Notes under the pieces: model-generated
Told to the model about the DNA's origin: nothing
Database searches by the model: none
The model's input: only the letters and a program-made list of their open reading frames with translations
From: Pyxicephalus adspersus
Taxonomy: Eukaryota > Chordata > Amphibia > Anura > Pyxicephalidae
Direction of reading: 5' to 3'
Assembly: GCF_032062135.1 (NCBI RefSeq)
Contig: NC_092859.1
Location: 26,845,328-26,909,327, forward strand
DNA length: 64,000 nt
Program-made: the position numbers and the translations under genes
Part shown: piece after piece, positions 47,431 to 59,460 of the stretch
Layout of the letters: every line of letters begins with the position of its first letter
How positions within the stretch are numbered: position 1 is the stretch's first letter

Positions 47431-47858
47431 TGTATCCGGCTTCCTTCATTTTTCTGATGTTCTCCCTTTGCAGTCCAGCTATCGGCCCCCGAAGGCCACT
47501 GTGATGTAATATTCTGCTTCAGTGTTGGCCAGACCAATTGGGTTTTGGACAGCAGGACCAGAGAATGTCCTAATTTCTGAACATATTGTGTTTAGGAAAG
47601 TTTTTACCTATAATTCTGGGTGAGCTGTGTAATGGATTGAAGAGATGCAGTTGACAGTGAAGGGCATTTTTTTTGGCTAGTTGGCTGGTTGTGGGGATTG
47701 AACCCAGTTGATATTGACAGTCATCTATTTTACCATTTTATCTTGGGTGAATGCACTACACTAATGTAAGTGTGACCAGATCCAGAGATGTGAAAGAAAG
47801 GAGGTCACATATCTCTAACAAACAAAAGAATTAGGCTCTAGCCCCCACCAGCAAATGG

Positions 47859-47894
<36 letters not shown>

Positions 47895-48575
47895 GGTAGG
47901 TATCAGTATTGGGGTTGTTTGTTCTTTTACAAAAATCTGTCACTTTGTCCATTCAGGTTTCCTTTTAGAGGAAATTTTTTCAAAAGAAGTTGAGATATAT
48001 TTTACAGTATGTAACAAGTTTTTTAAAACATTTTATCATTATGTGGAACTTATTATGTCTAAAGATTTCATGTAAATGTATAAACAAGAAAGCTACAAGT
48101 TTGTTACACATGCTATCCTTCCTGTTACAGTAGTCACAAGTTAACTTAGGTCCATATCCTGTAATCAGTTGATAATACTGTTTGGTCTAAAGAACCCTTT
48201 AGAATAGGAATTTATTGATCTTTATATTATAAAATATAGGAAGAACGTGAAACAGAAGTATTTTTGCAATGAGAAATAAATACAAAAAAAAAAAATAGAC
48301 AAAAACAAGTTTGTTTTTTTCCCCAGTTGGTGAGGGAATATATTGTATGCAACAAATCAATGCAATTTCTGCATTTCATAGCAATAAGTAACAATGTGTG
48401 GGTAAGATCAGAAAATAGATAATTACATATTATACAGAGTTTTTTTTATATATATCTTGCATTGAAGCAAAAGCTGTGCCAGAGCTTATATCATTCACAG
48501 TTTCCGAGCGTATCCAGAGTATATACAGTAAATCGCTTCATCCAATCAGAAAGCACAAAAGTCCATTCATCTCTC
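47431..48575. other. Intergenic; poly-G run inside
   Basis: No exon seen. It includes the G run at 47862-47892. It may include the far end of the RASSF8 3'UTR on the minus strand. Confidence 0.3.
47862..47892. repeat. Poly-G run of 31
   Basis: Thirty-one uninterrupted G. Such a run is error-prone in sequencing and can form stacked G-quadruplexes; its true length is uncertain. Confidence 0.95.
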
Positions 48576-51517
48576 ATTTATTTTTATATATAAAAACGCA
48601 CACACACCTATGCTTGATACAGCTCCTTCAGTTAGTGTGCTTGTGATAAAAAAAATAAAACAAACGGTCCTAATAAATAAAGCAGCCCAAAGAGCAATGG
48701 CGATGTTCAAAATGGGATGCCCCCAGCTGCCATTCAAAAGAACCTGTTAGATGCCCTGGTGTGGAGTTTTGGGTAGGCGCAACCAATCTTAAGCTCTCAG
48801 TGGTAATTTCTAGTGCCAAATCCCAAACCAGATCAGTGCTGGATTCAAAGCCGGACTTCACAGGCACCAACCAACACAACCAATTCCAGCAGATATGGCA
48901 TTGATACATTAAAATATATTTTTGCAGTGGTGGGGAAGTTGTCTATTTGAGTATACAAGCAGCCACAGAAAGTGATTTTGGGTTAGCATGCCAATGGGGT
49001 TGCCTTGTGCACAAGTTAGGTGCCTAAAAACAAATTAAGATTTCCATCTTTCTTCTCCTCTCTTGATAACTAAAAACAGTCAGCAATATTTCAACCCCCC
49101 ATATGAAAATGTTATATATAAGTCTTAAAAGAGTACATTATACAGGTGGCAAAGGATGGCATATTTACTAAGGCAGTGCATAAGAGCAGAGCACACAGTC
49201 AATAAACCAATACCACCCAAATTACATTTCCGCTCACTGGATTCTGTTTGGCTGCTCTGGGGTTCTGCATTTTGAAAAGCTTCTATTTCTTCTTAGTGGT
49301 TATTGCATACAAAAAAATCCTAACATGGTTAGATTTTTTTTTTCACAATCACAGCAATGCATTAATTTTACTCATGGCTAAATGTATAAAAAATAATTTT
49401 GTTTTTAACTGATTCATTGTAAATGTTTATATGGTGACGTCCTTCTGAAGCCAATTAGGCAGTGCCATAATATTTTAGCCTATTTCTTGTACAAACCCAC
49501 TGCCTAGGTGTGCATAATACACAGGTGCAAAACTTCCCTGCAGCATATCACTCGGGGACTATTTTGCTGAGTCCCCTGTGCTGAGTTCCTGTGTCTTCAT
49601 CAAGAGACTTCCTTGATTTTGTTTTTATTACAGAGACAGGAAGAGTTGGGAACACAAAGGTGGGGATACCCAAAATTCCCAGAAGACAGATTTGGAAAGA
49701 ATGGCAAGGAGATCTTGCAGTGGGAGTACTCAAGATATAAGAAGCCAGACACTAACTCCAGCCATTGGGTTCTATAGCTTAAACTGTATATAGCTGTATG
49801 ATAAATAGGACTTGTAGAGCCCGGGTTACAGCATTCATTCATGGTTTACCTAGCCTGGGGATTATGTCTTTTCCTGAAGTAGGATATGACTGAACCGAAG
49901 CATTATGCAGAACTTTAAGCTGCTGTCAAAACACTTTCTAATCGCCAAAGTTGTCATTAACAAGTATATGCTTCAAACATTTGGCGGTTCTTTCTTTAAA
50001 AAATGTATCTTATATTTGTTATTGCTTGGCAAACATCACTTACATTTTTCTAAAGGGACCGTTCACTATGGATGAAAAAGGGGACCTTTCTGTGTAACAA
50101 CACGAGCAAGGCCACACTTCTCTTTCACCCTCCATTAACCAACAACTTTCCTCTGCAGTATAGTCCACTTGGTGATCTAGGTGTTTTTTCATCAAGAATA
50201 ACACTTATACAATTAAAATGGACTTGCTAGAATGTGGCCTTACACCCACAGTGCCTCTAAGATTGTGACTAACTATGTGGAAGATGAAACCTGTGGGTCC
50301 TGCAGGTGGAAGACAAATTCAACACAAAGAGTAATACTAATTTAACTGAATATTACAAAAGAAACTGGGAATGATTGACAACTTTATTATTTTGGTACGT
50401 CTTGTGGTGTCAATGGTTATCCTTGCCTTTTAAGCAAAAGGATACAATAAATATAGGTATATAGATAATAATTTCTTATTAACACAGAGAAGTGATTGAT
50501 TGCTGTGTAACAGGTCCTCTTGGAATGAAAAAGATATTGGAATGTCCTAGTCAGATCCCATCTCTGTTGATCATCAGGACAAAAGGGGGGGTTAAGTCCC
50601 CATAAAAGAAAGACAGCAAAAGAAAAAAAAAAGTCAGGGAAGCGGTCACCCCCTAATCTATCCAAAAAAAAAAACAAAAAGTTGTAACTGAAAAGTTCAG
50701 GCTTCAGTTAAATACAAATGTTTTGTCTTCAGCTGGCTGCGGACATGTACACTATGATTTGTGTCTTTTTTACAACAAAAATTTACTTTTCTACTCCCCA
50801 AATAACTCAATCCTTTTTTTTTTACATCACCTTCTATCAGCTTAGGTGCTTCCAATTTTCTTTGGCTTAATCACAGACTATAGGTGGGATAAAAGAAATT
50901 AAAAAAATGCTCAAATATAATCTCATTTATTTTTCTTAGGAGCTCAGTGACCTTTGTGTTCAAATGACAAATAATACTATTTAATTTTTTGCTCCATGAA
51001 GACTGCCATAAATAAGTCCCACCGGAGCCTTTGTAGTAACACTGCTGTGGCTGAATATCAAAGACAAGTAAAATAAAATGAAATACAGGACATGAAACAT
51101 GACAAATACATTATCTTTCCATCTGTGTGTGATATACAAAATTACTAAGTGGAAAAATAGATAAGCATATATATTTATATATAATATCACTTTCATCATT
51201 CATGTACACCAGTGACCTCACTGGCATCAGCTTACACAATCTCCCACGCAAATTTTGTAAGAAATAATACTTAGAAAAAAAAGTATTTTTGTAGTAAGTT
51301 AGGCTATAAATGTGTTGCTGATGATAGCATTGTCCTATTGGCTTGTAATCGCTGACTTATGCTCCATCAAGCTTTCTTGGAAAGTCTCCAGATTCTTCTA
51401 GCCAAGGTGGCAGGATTTAAAGAGTGTGACCGAAAGTAAGACTGGAGCCATATTGTTCAGCCGTGTGGCTAAATTATAAACCGTCCTCTGGCCGTGCCAA
51501 GCCGGAATGCTGCGCAG
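48576..51517 (-). other. RASSF8: RASSF8 3'UTR (candidate extent)
   Basis: Directly downstream of the RASSF8 stop on the minus strand, with no repeat family or other gene recognised. Minus-strand AATAAA hexamers are at 50926-50931, 50383-50388, 49623-49628 and 48577-48582. The 50383 site is in 'aataataaagttgtcaatc' context and looks good. The 3' end within this range is not fixed by sequence. Confidence 0.45.
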
Positions 51518-51639
51518 TTATACATAGATTCCCTCTGGGTTGAATCCTGATGACAAGGCATTCTGGAGAATGCGCAGGTTGCTCGGAAGTTGCCTGGAAA
51601 AGCCTGGCCTTTTTAGGGACCCCGACTGAAAGGTTGGCT
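51518..51639 (-). CDS. RASSF8: RASSF8 last coding exon
   Basis: After a pyrimidine-rich acceptor 'ccttctttcag' the exon completes Glu and reads [39 protein letters not shown] and stop. It parallels human [20 protein letters not shown] and the same final residues. Confidence 0.97.
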
Positions 51640-53891
51640 CTGAAAGAAGGAAAAAAAAAAAAGATATATGGAATTAAAATCATGGTTAAGCAAGAAGATC
51701 AAATACTATTTGCTTTAGGAGGTATCGGTGGTGAACAAAGATGGCTGCAGGCCAACAGCAAAAACAATTCTGTTGCAGTGATTAATGCTATTGCTGGGCC
51801 ACTGTAATGCAGGACAAGTTTCAGCTTTCATCAGGATTGTGGTGGAATTAACAGGTATTAAACTAGCTGAAATTAAAAACAGTTTTATTACATTTGAAGT
51901 GTCACATGCTTGAACTGAACCATGTTTTAACAAGCCTGAATCTGCCCGATATAGCTAGTTCTTCCTAAAAGCTGAAATCGTCAAACATTTGATAGGAGAA
52001 AAGCTGTATTCCTCTCTGATTCCATTTATGTTGCCTATCTGTTGGCCTCTGCCAAATCAGATCATACTTCTCCCACTGAACAGGGGATGGCAGGCTGGAA
52101 TTAGTACTAAGTGCATGGTTGAGAAAGTCAAAGAAAATGAATCCTTAGCAATAGTGACTCCAGATAGAGAGCTGCACCAGTGTAGATTACCTGGCTTAAA
52201 GTTAGCACTTGTCAGTTTCTCTTCAAACACTAGGTTCAAATTCAGGGACATCTCTGAAGCATTACATTCAGCACGTACCTTTTTCTGGCTGGGGAAATTC
52301 AATTTCGCTCGGCTCTGCTGGAAGCACTGTGACCTTGGTGCCGGTTTGCTGGATGAACTGCTGAAGATTGACCTGGCGGAGTTCTTTGGTCAGCTGTTCC
52401 AGTTCCTGCTCACGCTCCTAAAAAGGAGAACACAAAGTCTGTGTCATGTACCAAGTCTACAGAAAGACAACACTTTATTAGATTTAGTTCGATTTCAGCC
52501 ACCGATTTTCAAGCAGAGGATGAATATGAAATACGAGCACAGTTAGATATAATATCCCACCTCATGAATGAAAATGCCAGACAGGACCTGCAAGAATTCT
52601 ATTAGTGAGAATTAGATTAATTAAAGGAAAAAAAAACAACTTTTAGTGATTGTAGTTGGATCTTTTTAAAAATGGTAATGGAAGACAAGTCTGACATCAC
52701 AGGCTGCCTAGAAGCTAAACTTTGAACATGATACCTCTTTGAACAGCAGGTGTATAAAATTTTTGACAAATGTTCCTACACAACGTACTAAACTAGGAGA
52801 CCTGCTGCTTATTAGTTTCTCATGTAGCCATCAAAGATTAAAAAAAAAAAAATCACAATGTTTACTTAACTGTCTGCTGCTTGACTTACAAAGCATAAGC
52901 CTGCAAGCTAGGAAAGCATAACTAATCCATTGTTCTCAGCCCTGGTATTAAGATCCCAGGTCTTGACCCCCAGTGAAATCTATGTGTCCGTCTTGACTTA
53001 CCAAGAGCCGCTTTGCTGCTTGTCCCAGAGACCTCTCCACCGCTTTGCTGCCATTTTCCAGCCGCTGGCATTCTTGATTTTGGATGTCAAAGTCTCCTTT
53101 GATCTTCTCAATTTTCCCCCTGATGATTTCTTCATTGATTTGGGACTCTTGCACCTCCCTTTGCAGTTTTTCTGCTTCAATACCACTTTCAATGGTGTGG
53201 ATTTTGTTTTGGTAGTCCTTTATTTGGTTCTCACAATGGAGCATCCTTTGGGTCATCTCTTGCAGCTGCTCCTTTAGCTGCTTCTCATTTTCCACCTCAA
53301 TCTGAAGCTCATTTTCCCAGAATTCTTCTTCTTCAATCTCAACCTCGTTACGTTTAACCTTTAGCTCTAATTTGCCAAGTTCCTCCTCCAAACTCGACTT
53401 GTATTTCTGTTCCCAATATCGGATCTCGGCCTCACTGGCTTCCATTTGCTTCTCTAGAGACTGAAGTTTCTCTGTCTGTAGATGTATTAGCTTTTTTAGT
53501 TCCTCTGCTGTGGTCTTACAGCTATTAAGAACTTTTTGCTTGAATTCAGACTCCTTTCCTTTGCCAAAAATGTCCATGAGTCCTTTGGCCCCACCGCTAA
53601 ATGTCAGCGATTTCCTCTTTGGCTCTCTCCTTTTGATGGAGCGGTCATTCTGTGGCCGCAGTTTGGCAAGTGGGGGCAAGCTTTGCCTGTACAAAGTCCG
53701 TTCAGGTACATGAGATATAGTGTCCGAGGTGGGCCTTTCGCTGAGAGATGGCCCTGTGCGGCGCAAAATTAGCTGAACATCGCTGGCATACTGACCCCAC
53801 TTGTTTATGGAAATCACTGGGTTTTCATGAGGTGCCAAATGTCTTTCTGTGTCTCTCCATTTCTCTATAAGAGTGTATCTGCCTGTGCGAC
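51518..53891 (-). CDS. RASSF8: RASSF8, three C-terminal coding exons
   Basis: RASSF8 is an N-terminal RASSF family protein with a Ras-association domain followed by coiled coil. It is linked to adherens junctions and ASPP proteins and is described as a growth suppressor. Coding pieces on the minus strand, in order: 53891-53002, 52417-52279 and 51639-51518 (TAA at 51518-51520). They encode about 383 residues from the middle of the RA domain to the C-terminus. The start is missing: human residues 1 to ~35 (MELKVWVDGVQ...) come from an upstream exon, which I could not find between 53892 and 64000. Splice sites are GT-AG and phases agree (0 after the large exon, 1 after the next). The last residues FNPEGIYV are the same as in human. 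Position beside BHLHE41 fits synteny. Confidence 0.96.
52279..52417 (-). CDS. RASSF8: RASSF8 penultimate coding exon
   Basis: 139 bp, acceptor 'ccttttttag' reading into [20 protein letters not shown], then [20 protein letters not shown] and FPQPEK, then the donor gtacgt. Human has [18 protein letters not shown] at the same place. The exon leaves one base of a codon. Confidence 0.96.
53002..53891 (-). CDS. RASSF8: RASSF8 large coding exon (RA domain end and coiled coil)
   Basis: After the minus-strand acceptor 'gtgtttttccag' the exon finishes a Gly codon and reads [20 protein letters not shown], the second half of the RA domain. Next comes a basic linker ([42 protein letters not shown]), then a long Glu/Lys/Gln-rich coiled coil ending [15 protein letters not shown] before the donor gtaagt (52996-53001). 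It is strongly similar to human RASSF8 along its length. The internal Met often taken as a start (53838) is not the true start; the acceptor and upstream match show that the exon begins at 53891. Confidence 0.97.
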
Positions 53892-54212
53892 CTGGAAAAA
53901 CACAAAGACAAAAGGGTTACAAACAGGCATAAAAATATAAAAATTAACTGTAATATGCATTTAAGACCACAATTGTATTTATTTTAGTATTATAGGGAAG
54001 AGATAAATGCCATCAGGTTTTATTTATTGTCAATATACATGAAGAGGAGATTCACCCCAAGTAATTCATAATGTGTTGCATATAAAAGAACAAAGCAATA
54101 CCTTGATATACCTTTATACTGGCCAATATTGATCAGTATTTTCTCCAGAATTTTTTTTCTGTGTGGGAAGAAACTGTAGGTGGGTGGCAGCCCCTGTATT
54201 GTGACCCAGCTC

Positions 54213-54250
54213 TTCAGTAACCACCCAAAAATAGCCGGGTGGTTACTGAA
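54213..54250. repeat. Perfect 14-bp inverted repeat
   Basis: ttcagtaaccaccc at 54213-54226 is the exact reverse complement of gggtggttactgaa at 54237-54250, with a 10-bp loop. The surrounding 'gtgccgggtggtgcgcccag' and 'aaaggtaccggggagaaca' look like an old fold-back transposon. Confidence 0.8.
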
Positions 54251-55774
54251 AAGTGCCGGGTGGTGCGCCCAGCTAAAAGGTACCGGGGAGAACATTGTCA
54301 CTGGATTATACAATGTCAATAAGACATCACCTTGACTTTGGCTAAGCTTAGACAGGCAGAAATCCCGTCAGATCCCAGCAGATTTCTAACAAAACAGGAA
54401 ACAAACCATCATTCATTTTACTAATCACAGTGAAAAGGGGGTAAATGCGGCTGTGTAACCCACAGCTGGCTGTAAAATCTTAGATGAAATTGAATAACTG
54501 TTATAATAAAAATGTCATTTGAAGCAGTATGTCACTGGCATTATTACAGAAGTTTGTTTTTACCTATTTGTTCCACTTTAATAATTGAAAAGTGTTCATA
54601 TTGACCTCCTAACTTGTAGCCCAAAATTACATTGTATATGGAGCCAGCTTGAAGTGGGATTTTGGGTGAAACATGGTAGTTATGTATTTAGGTTTGCAGT
54701 CCTGGCTTAATTCCCACCAAAAACCTGCATAATGTATGTCTGCATGTTCTACTTATGTTTATGTGTGTTTCTTACATGAGCTCTATCTTACCACACTAAA
54801 AAAGTTATTAAGATCCTACTCCAAAATTGCACTAGATATGTCATAGTTGAAAGGAGTTAACATTATAGTCTCCCAAGCATACCCCGCTGGCATTTCTAAT
54901 AACACAAGTAAATCACAGGTTTCATCCAGACAGTAGGAGACAGTTCAGGAAACCATAATAATCTGTATATATTCTTTATAAAACAGCCTCAGCCACCACA
55001 ACTAAAAACATATGGGTAGGGTAGCCAACTTCCACCTAAACTGGCCTTAGGGTGTATGTCTGTGCACATAGGAGTGTGATGGGAACACTGAAGTGTAAAC
55101 TCCTTCCACTGATATGAGAAAGAAAATGCAAACACCAGTACAACACAAAAATTCCAGGAAAACTGGAAGACAGGAGAACACTAATGATAGGGGAACCCAG
55201 GACCTGTACTGTAATGACTTAAACATTTTAGGCTGTACATGTGGTCTTCTATTCACCATACTGGGTAATATTTAATTTATTTATTAAAGCTTTACTGCAA
55301 TTATGTAATGCAGATAGGTGAACCATCAACAGATGGCGCCGTTTAGCTACTTAAAAAAAAAAAACACTTCTAGGGGGTATTGGAATCTATTAGAATGACA
55401 TTTCTGAAATTTGTGTATGTAATCCCTAAAACACATTTTTATCCTAAATTACTGCTTTTTATGAAACAGTAACGGTCCTGGTAATAAGTGCTTCCCCATA
55501 ACAACTGAAATAAGTGATAATCATAATCAGTGATAAATTTGCACTGCACTAGTATCTCCTTCCTGGTGATAGCAATACAATAAATAGGAAACCTCACTCC
55601 ATGTTTCCTCTGGTCAGGTATGGGGCTGTTATTGTTGTGTTATCTTAGGATCACCACCACCATAACACTGTTGGAAGCAATTTAATGATCCTGTTTTGCT
55701 TTACTGAATGCTCCCCAATAAGGAATAAAAACTTTTAAAAGGGTCCATACTAGCTAATGGGGAAAAAAATAAAA

Positions 55775-55779
<5 letters not shown>

Positions 55780-55824
<45 letters not shown>
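55780..55824. repeat. (AT)n dinucleotide repeat
   Basis: About 45 bp of uninterrupted AT. Confidence 0.97.
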
Positions 55825-55829
<5 letters not shown>

Positions 55830-56254
55830 AAGATAAGGACTTGGGTTTCTTTTAGATAAAGAGAAACATGATTCTCACCCAAGACAGGGAGGCTGTTGTT
55901 TTGCATGTTTAAAAACACGGAAGCGTCATGTTGCATCCCACATATTGCGCGTGGGAAATATTGGCACCGTATGTAATGGGCCTGCCGTCAGCAGTGAAGG
56001 AAAAAAAAAAAGAAAAGTGTTGGTGCTAAAACAACAGAGCTCGTTAATTAAGCTATTCTAATGGAAACAGGGAGGAATATTTTCAAACAAAGCTACACAG
56101 ATAACCTAAAGGAAACTTTTCATGTGGATATCGTAGACTTGTCCTGAAGATGCCATGTTCTCGGCTGTTCCTATGCTATGAGCCAGACCCAGAACTGCTG
56201 TACAGATAAGGATAGTAGCTATTCTTCTCTAGTATGGATACTGGTTATCAGTGA

Positions 56255-56860
56255 GATCAGTGTTCTCTGTACAGCACTGCAGAACATGTCAGAGCTATAA
56301 AAATGTAAAATAATATGAGGGCATTAAGAGTGTGCGCTCCTCTGGACCAAAGTCTTATGTATCTTGTTCAGTGCTCCCTGTACAGCACCGTAGAATATGT
56401 CAGAGTTATATAAATACATAGTAGTGTAAGTTCCTTAGGTGCAGAGATTGAAGACATTGGGCCTGATTTAATTAAGCTCTCCAAGGCTGGAGAGGATATA
56501 CTTTAATCAGTGAAGCTGGGTGATCCAGCAAACCTGGAATAGATTTATTCAAAGTAATTTGCTAATTGCTAGCAAATATTTTGAATCCTGAATCATATCC
56601 ATTCCAGGTTTGCTGGATCACCCAGCTTTACTGATGAAAGTGAATCTTCTTCAGCCTTGGAGAGCTTTAATAAATCAGGCCCATAGGCTCAGTGTTCTCT
56701 GTACTGCACTGCAGAGTATGTCAGCACTATATATATGTATATTTGATAGTGTGCGACTGTGTTGGAGACATTAACGTGTAAGCTCCTTTGGTGCAGACTG
56801 ACATGAGTGGCTTTGTGTTCTCCATAATTAGTGCCAGCACAATATATATGAATATGTTAA
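56255..56860. repeat. Tandem ~100-bp repeat units interrupted by a MITE
   Basis: 'tctctgtacagcactgcaga', 'atgtcagagctataaaaatg' and 'gtaagttccttaggtgcaga' recur about every 100-110 bp (near 56265, 56370, 56695, with a last decayed unit to about 56850). The sequence resembles the 3' tail of frog SINE-like elements expanded in tandem. The MITE at 56459 splits one unit. Confidence 0.65.
56459..56682. mobile_element. Fold-back MITE (GGGCCTGATTTA family), copy D
   Basis: About 224 bp, with the left end 'gggcctgatttaattaagct' and the right end 'agctttaataaatcaggccc'. The arms 'ggtgatccagcaaacctgga' and 'ccaggtttgctggatcaccc' are almost perfectly complementary. This is the best preserved of the four copies, so probably the youngest. 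Confidence 0.92.
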
Positions 56861-57796
56861 TAATGTATCTCCAGGGGCTGAGTACAGCAGGATCTCTAGA
56901 AGTCGGCAGGTTCTTAGCAGGGCTCATTCTTCGTCCTGAACACCCCCTACCTCTACTTTTGCAGGAATTTCTGTAATTGTTTTAGAAAGATCAGACTTCA
57001 GTCATCCCCCACTGAGACCGCAATAATCCTCCAAAAGAACGCCTGCTAAATTAAGCAAAACATGGGCTTCAGAGGGGGAGTCAAAGGTCAGCAAAGCTTG
57101 ATTATGGCCTAAAATAGGCAGAACCCCTCCATAGAGGAGGGCAAGGGGTGATGTGGGGCTGTTGTATATGGGGCAAACATACAATCACATGGTGACACCT
57201 AATTTTATTGCTCTGATAACATATTTAGGTTCTGACCTACATAGGCCTTGTTTGTATTCAGCCTGCGAATACAGAAAGCCAAAACTTTTCTTTTTCAGTT
57301 TTCGATAGCACGGGCAATGACACAATTCAGTTTTTAAAATTTGTGTTCCAATGGCTTCTCACTTCTTGTCAGTTAGGAAGGAAATCTCCCCATTGAGGAC
57401 AAACACAGGAAAAGAACTGTAAAGCACATGTAAACCTAATCACTAAAATCTTATAAAGCTTTAACATGGCAATGTTGTTACAATCATGGGACCATGCAAG
57501 TTTTGAGAAGTTGGAATGGACAAGCCCACAAGCTGTATCCCCCTATTGGGTCAACACTGCTGTATTTCTATCCCTAAAGAGACCCTGGCATTAACTTTGA
57601 AAATGGCCGATAATAGCTAATTTATATTGCTCATTTGCATTGTTTTACCATTATGTTTATTTGCAATGTACTGCTTAATATGCCAAAAAGTCCCAACTCT
57701 AGGAATAGTCAAACACCAAGTGCAGATCCCCTTCTCCTATGCAATTGCCGACTGTGTTAGTCCAACTACCTACATAACTTTTTATGTAGTTGGAAT

Positions 57797-58137
57797 AGGA
57801 GGAGAATACTGGAGGATGGAGGAGAATACTGGAGGATGGAGGAGGAGGATGGAGGAGAATACTGGAGGATGGAGGAGGAGGATGGAGGAGAATACTGGAG
57901 GATGGAGGAGGAGGATGGAGGAGAATACTGGAGGATGGAGGAGGAGGATGGAGGAGAATACTGGAGGATGGAGGAGAATACTGGAGGAGGAGAAAGGAGG
58001 AGGGAGGGAGGAGAAAGGAGGAGGGAGGGAGGAGAAAGGAGGAAGGAGGGAGGAGGAAGGAGGGAGGAGAAAGGAGGAAGGAGGGAGGAGAAAGGAGGAA
58101 GGAGGGAGGAGGGAGGAGGAGGAGGAGGAGGATACTG
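57797..58137. repeat. 33-bp purine-rich minisatellite and GGA array
   Basis: Repeats of 'ggaggagaatactggaggat' plus 'ggaggaggaggat' (33 bp) run from about 57797 to 57985. They are followed by (GGAGAAAGGAGGAAGGAGG)n and GGA runs to 58137. Because 33 is a multiple of three, the plus strand reads as an in-frame [11 protein letters not shown] repeat, but this is a satellite. Confidence 0.93.
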
Positions 58138-59254
58138 TAGAGTATTACTTGAGTGAGACTTCTAATTCTGCTAGGGCTATGGACATCATACCCAAGATGG
58201 GGGCACCCAACGTCAGATTCAAGGCTTTTGCAGGCTATAACATGCAAAAAGTTTATTAAATGCACATATAATCTAATGGAAAGTTTGTTGTTGAAATGAA
58301 CAATCTAATGATAGGGTCTCTTTCCTCAAGAAAAAAAGTTGGCAAAGCTGCTGAACCTGCTCCAATGGGATCAGATTCTGGCTATTCAGTGTACCTTCAG
58401 AAAAATGGTGTAAATGCCACATACATTTCAAGGGATGGATCTTATTCTGCAATTCACATGGCTTTGGTGGGGGAGGCAGACTAAAGATTGTGTTAAATAA
58501 CCCCCCCCCCTCCGAACTGGGGTTATCGTATTGATCATCATCAGTAACTTCACGGTTTGCAAATTAGCACCGTACAATCCCCAGCACTGCCGTCCATAAC
58601 ACAATCCCAGCCACCAATACCCTTTTCATCTACCTTGCTAATGTTTGAGTGCATTTATTCCCAGGCTGGTTCACAATGCCGTAGAAGGGCCAGAGGTTCA
58701 GGGATGAATTGATCTTTCTCTATTAAAGCCTCCCAGGTGACCCTTGGATGTTTTTTGATGCATTTGTAAAGTTGTCAGGCTTGGCTGTGATTGCAACTTC
58801 AAAAAAAAAAAAAAAAAGAGTACAGGAAACCAACTAATCAGATTGTTACATTTTTCTAGCAAAGCTGGAAGGAGTCAAGGACATCTGGCAGAATCCATTT
58901 GTTAAAGAACTAGAGCTGGTGTGCGTAGTATATGAATATAATTACAAAGCATATTAAAGCAAAAAAGTGTGGAAGTTTTGTTTTCTTTTTATTAAAAAGC
59001 AGCCACAGCCTAAGGTTATAAAGCCCATCTCCTGCCAACATGCTGCATAGATGGTCCTTTGCTCTCAATGTGGAATCAGGGGTCTCTCTACAGAGGTCAA
59101 ACCCTCCCTCCCCCTGCTGAATCAGACTTCTAGATCGGCAATCTGCTAAGCTCATCCACCCTACTGATTGAGGAGCTCTCGTGTAACATTTCTACGCATT
59201 TATTACGTCTTAAAGAGGTCACAGTACTTCCCTTTAAAATGTCTTCATCTACTT

Positions 59255-59460
59255 TTCTGCAGTTTAAACACACGGGAAGAGGAGACTGAGGAAATATTTC
59301 CTCCTGCCTGCAGCAGACTTATAACATCTCAGCCAAGGCAATGTCACTGGACTGAAAATGAAGAATGACTTTTTTGTTAAAGAGATTTTATTAAAAATAA
59401 TACTGCTGTAAATTGTCATGTTGATCCTAAAACGTTCACTTGTTGGGTCCACTTTAAAAA
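59255..59460. repeat. Dispersed repeat X, uninterrupted copy
   Basis: 'cctcctgcctgcagcagact' then 'acatctcagccaaggcaatg' and 'tcactggactgaa' match, in the same order, the two sides of the MITE at 25381. This is an independent copy of the host repeat. Family unknown. Confidence 0.55.

Noticed and set aside
53510..53772. Plus-strand frames opposite RASSF8
   Set aside because: They are antisense shadows of a strongly conserved coding exon.
52948..53838. A self-contained 296-residue protein starting at Met 53838
   Set aside because: The upstream sequence to 53891 continues the RASSF8 homology to a clear acceptor, and reading past the donor at 53001 gives unrelated residues.
57627..58259. 210-codon frame with [11 protein letters not shown] repeats, and its antisense proline/serine-rich frame
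   Set aside because: Product of a 33-bp satellite; no similarity to a protein family and no splice or promoter context.
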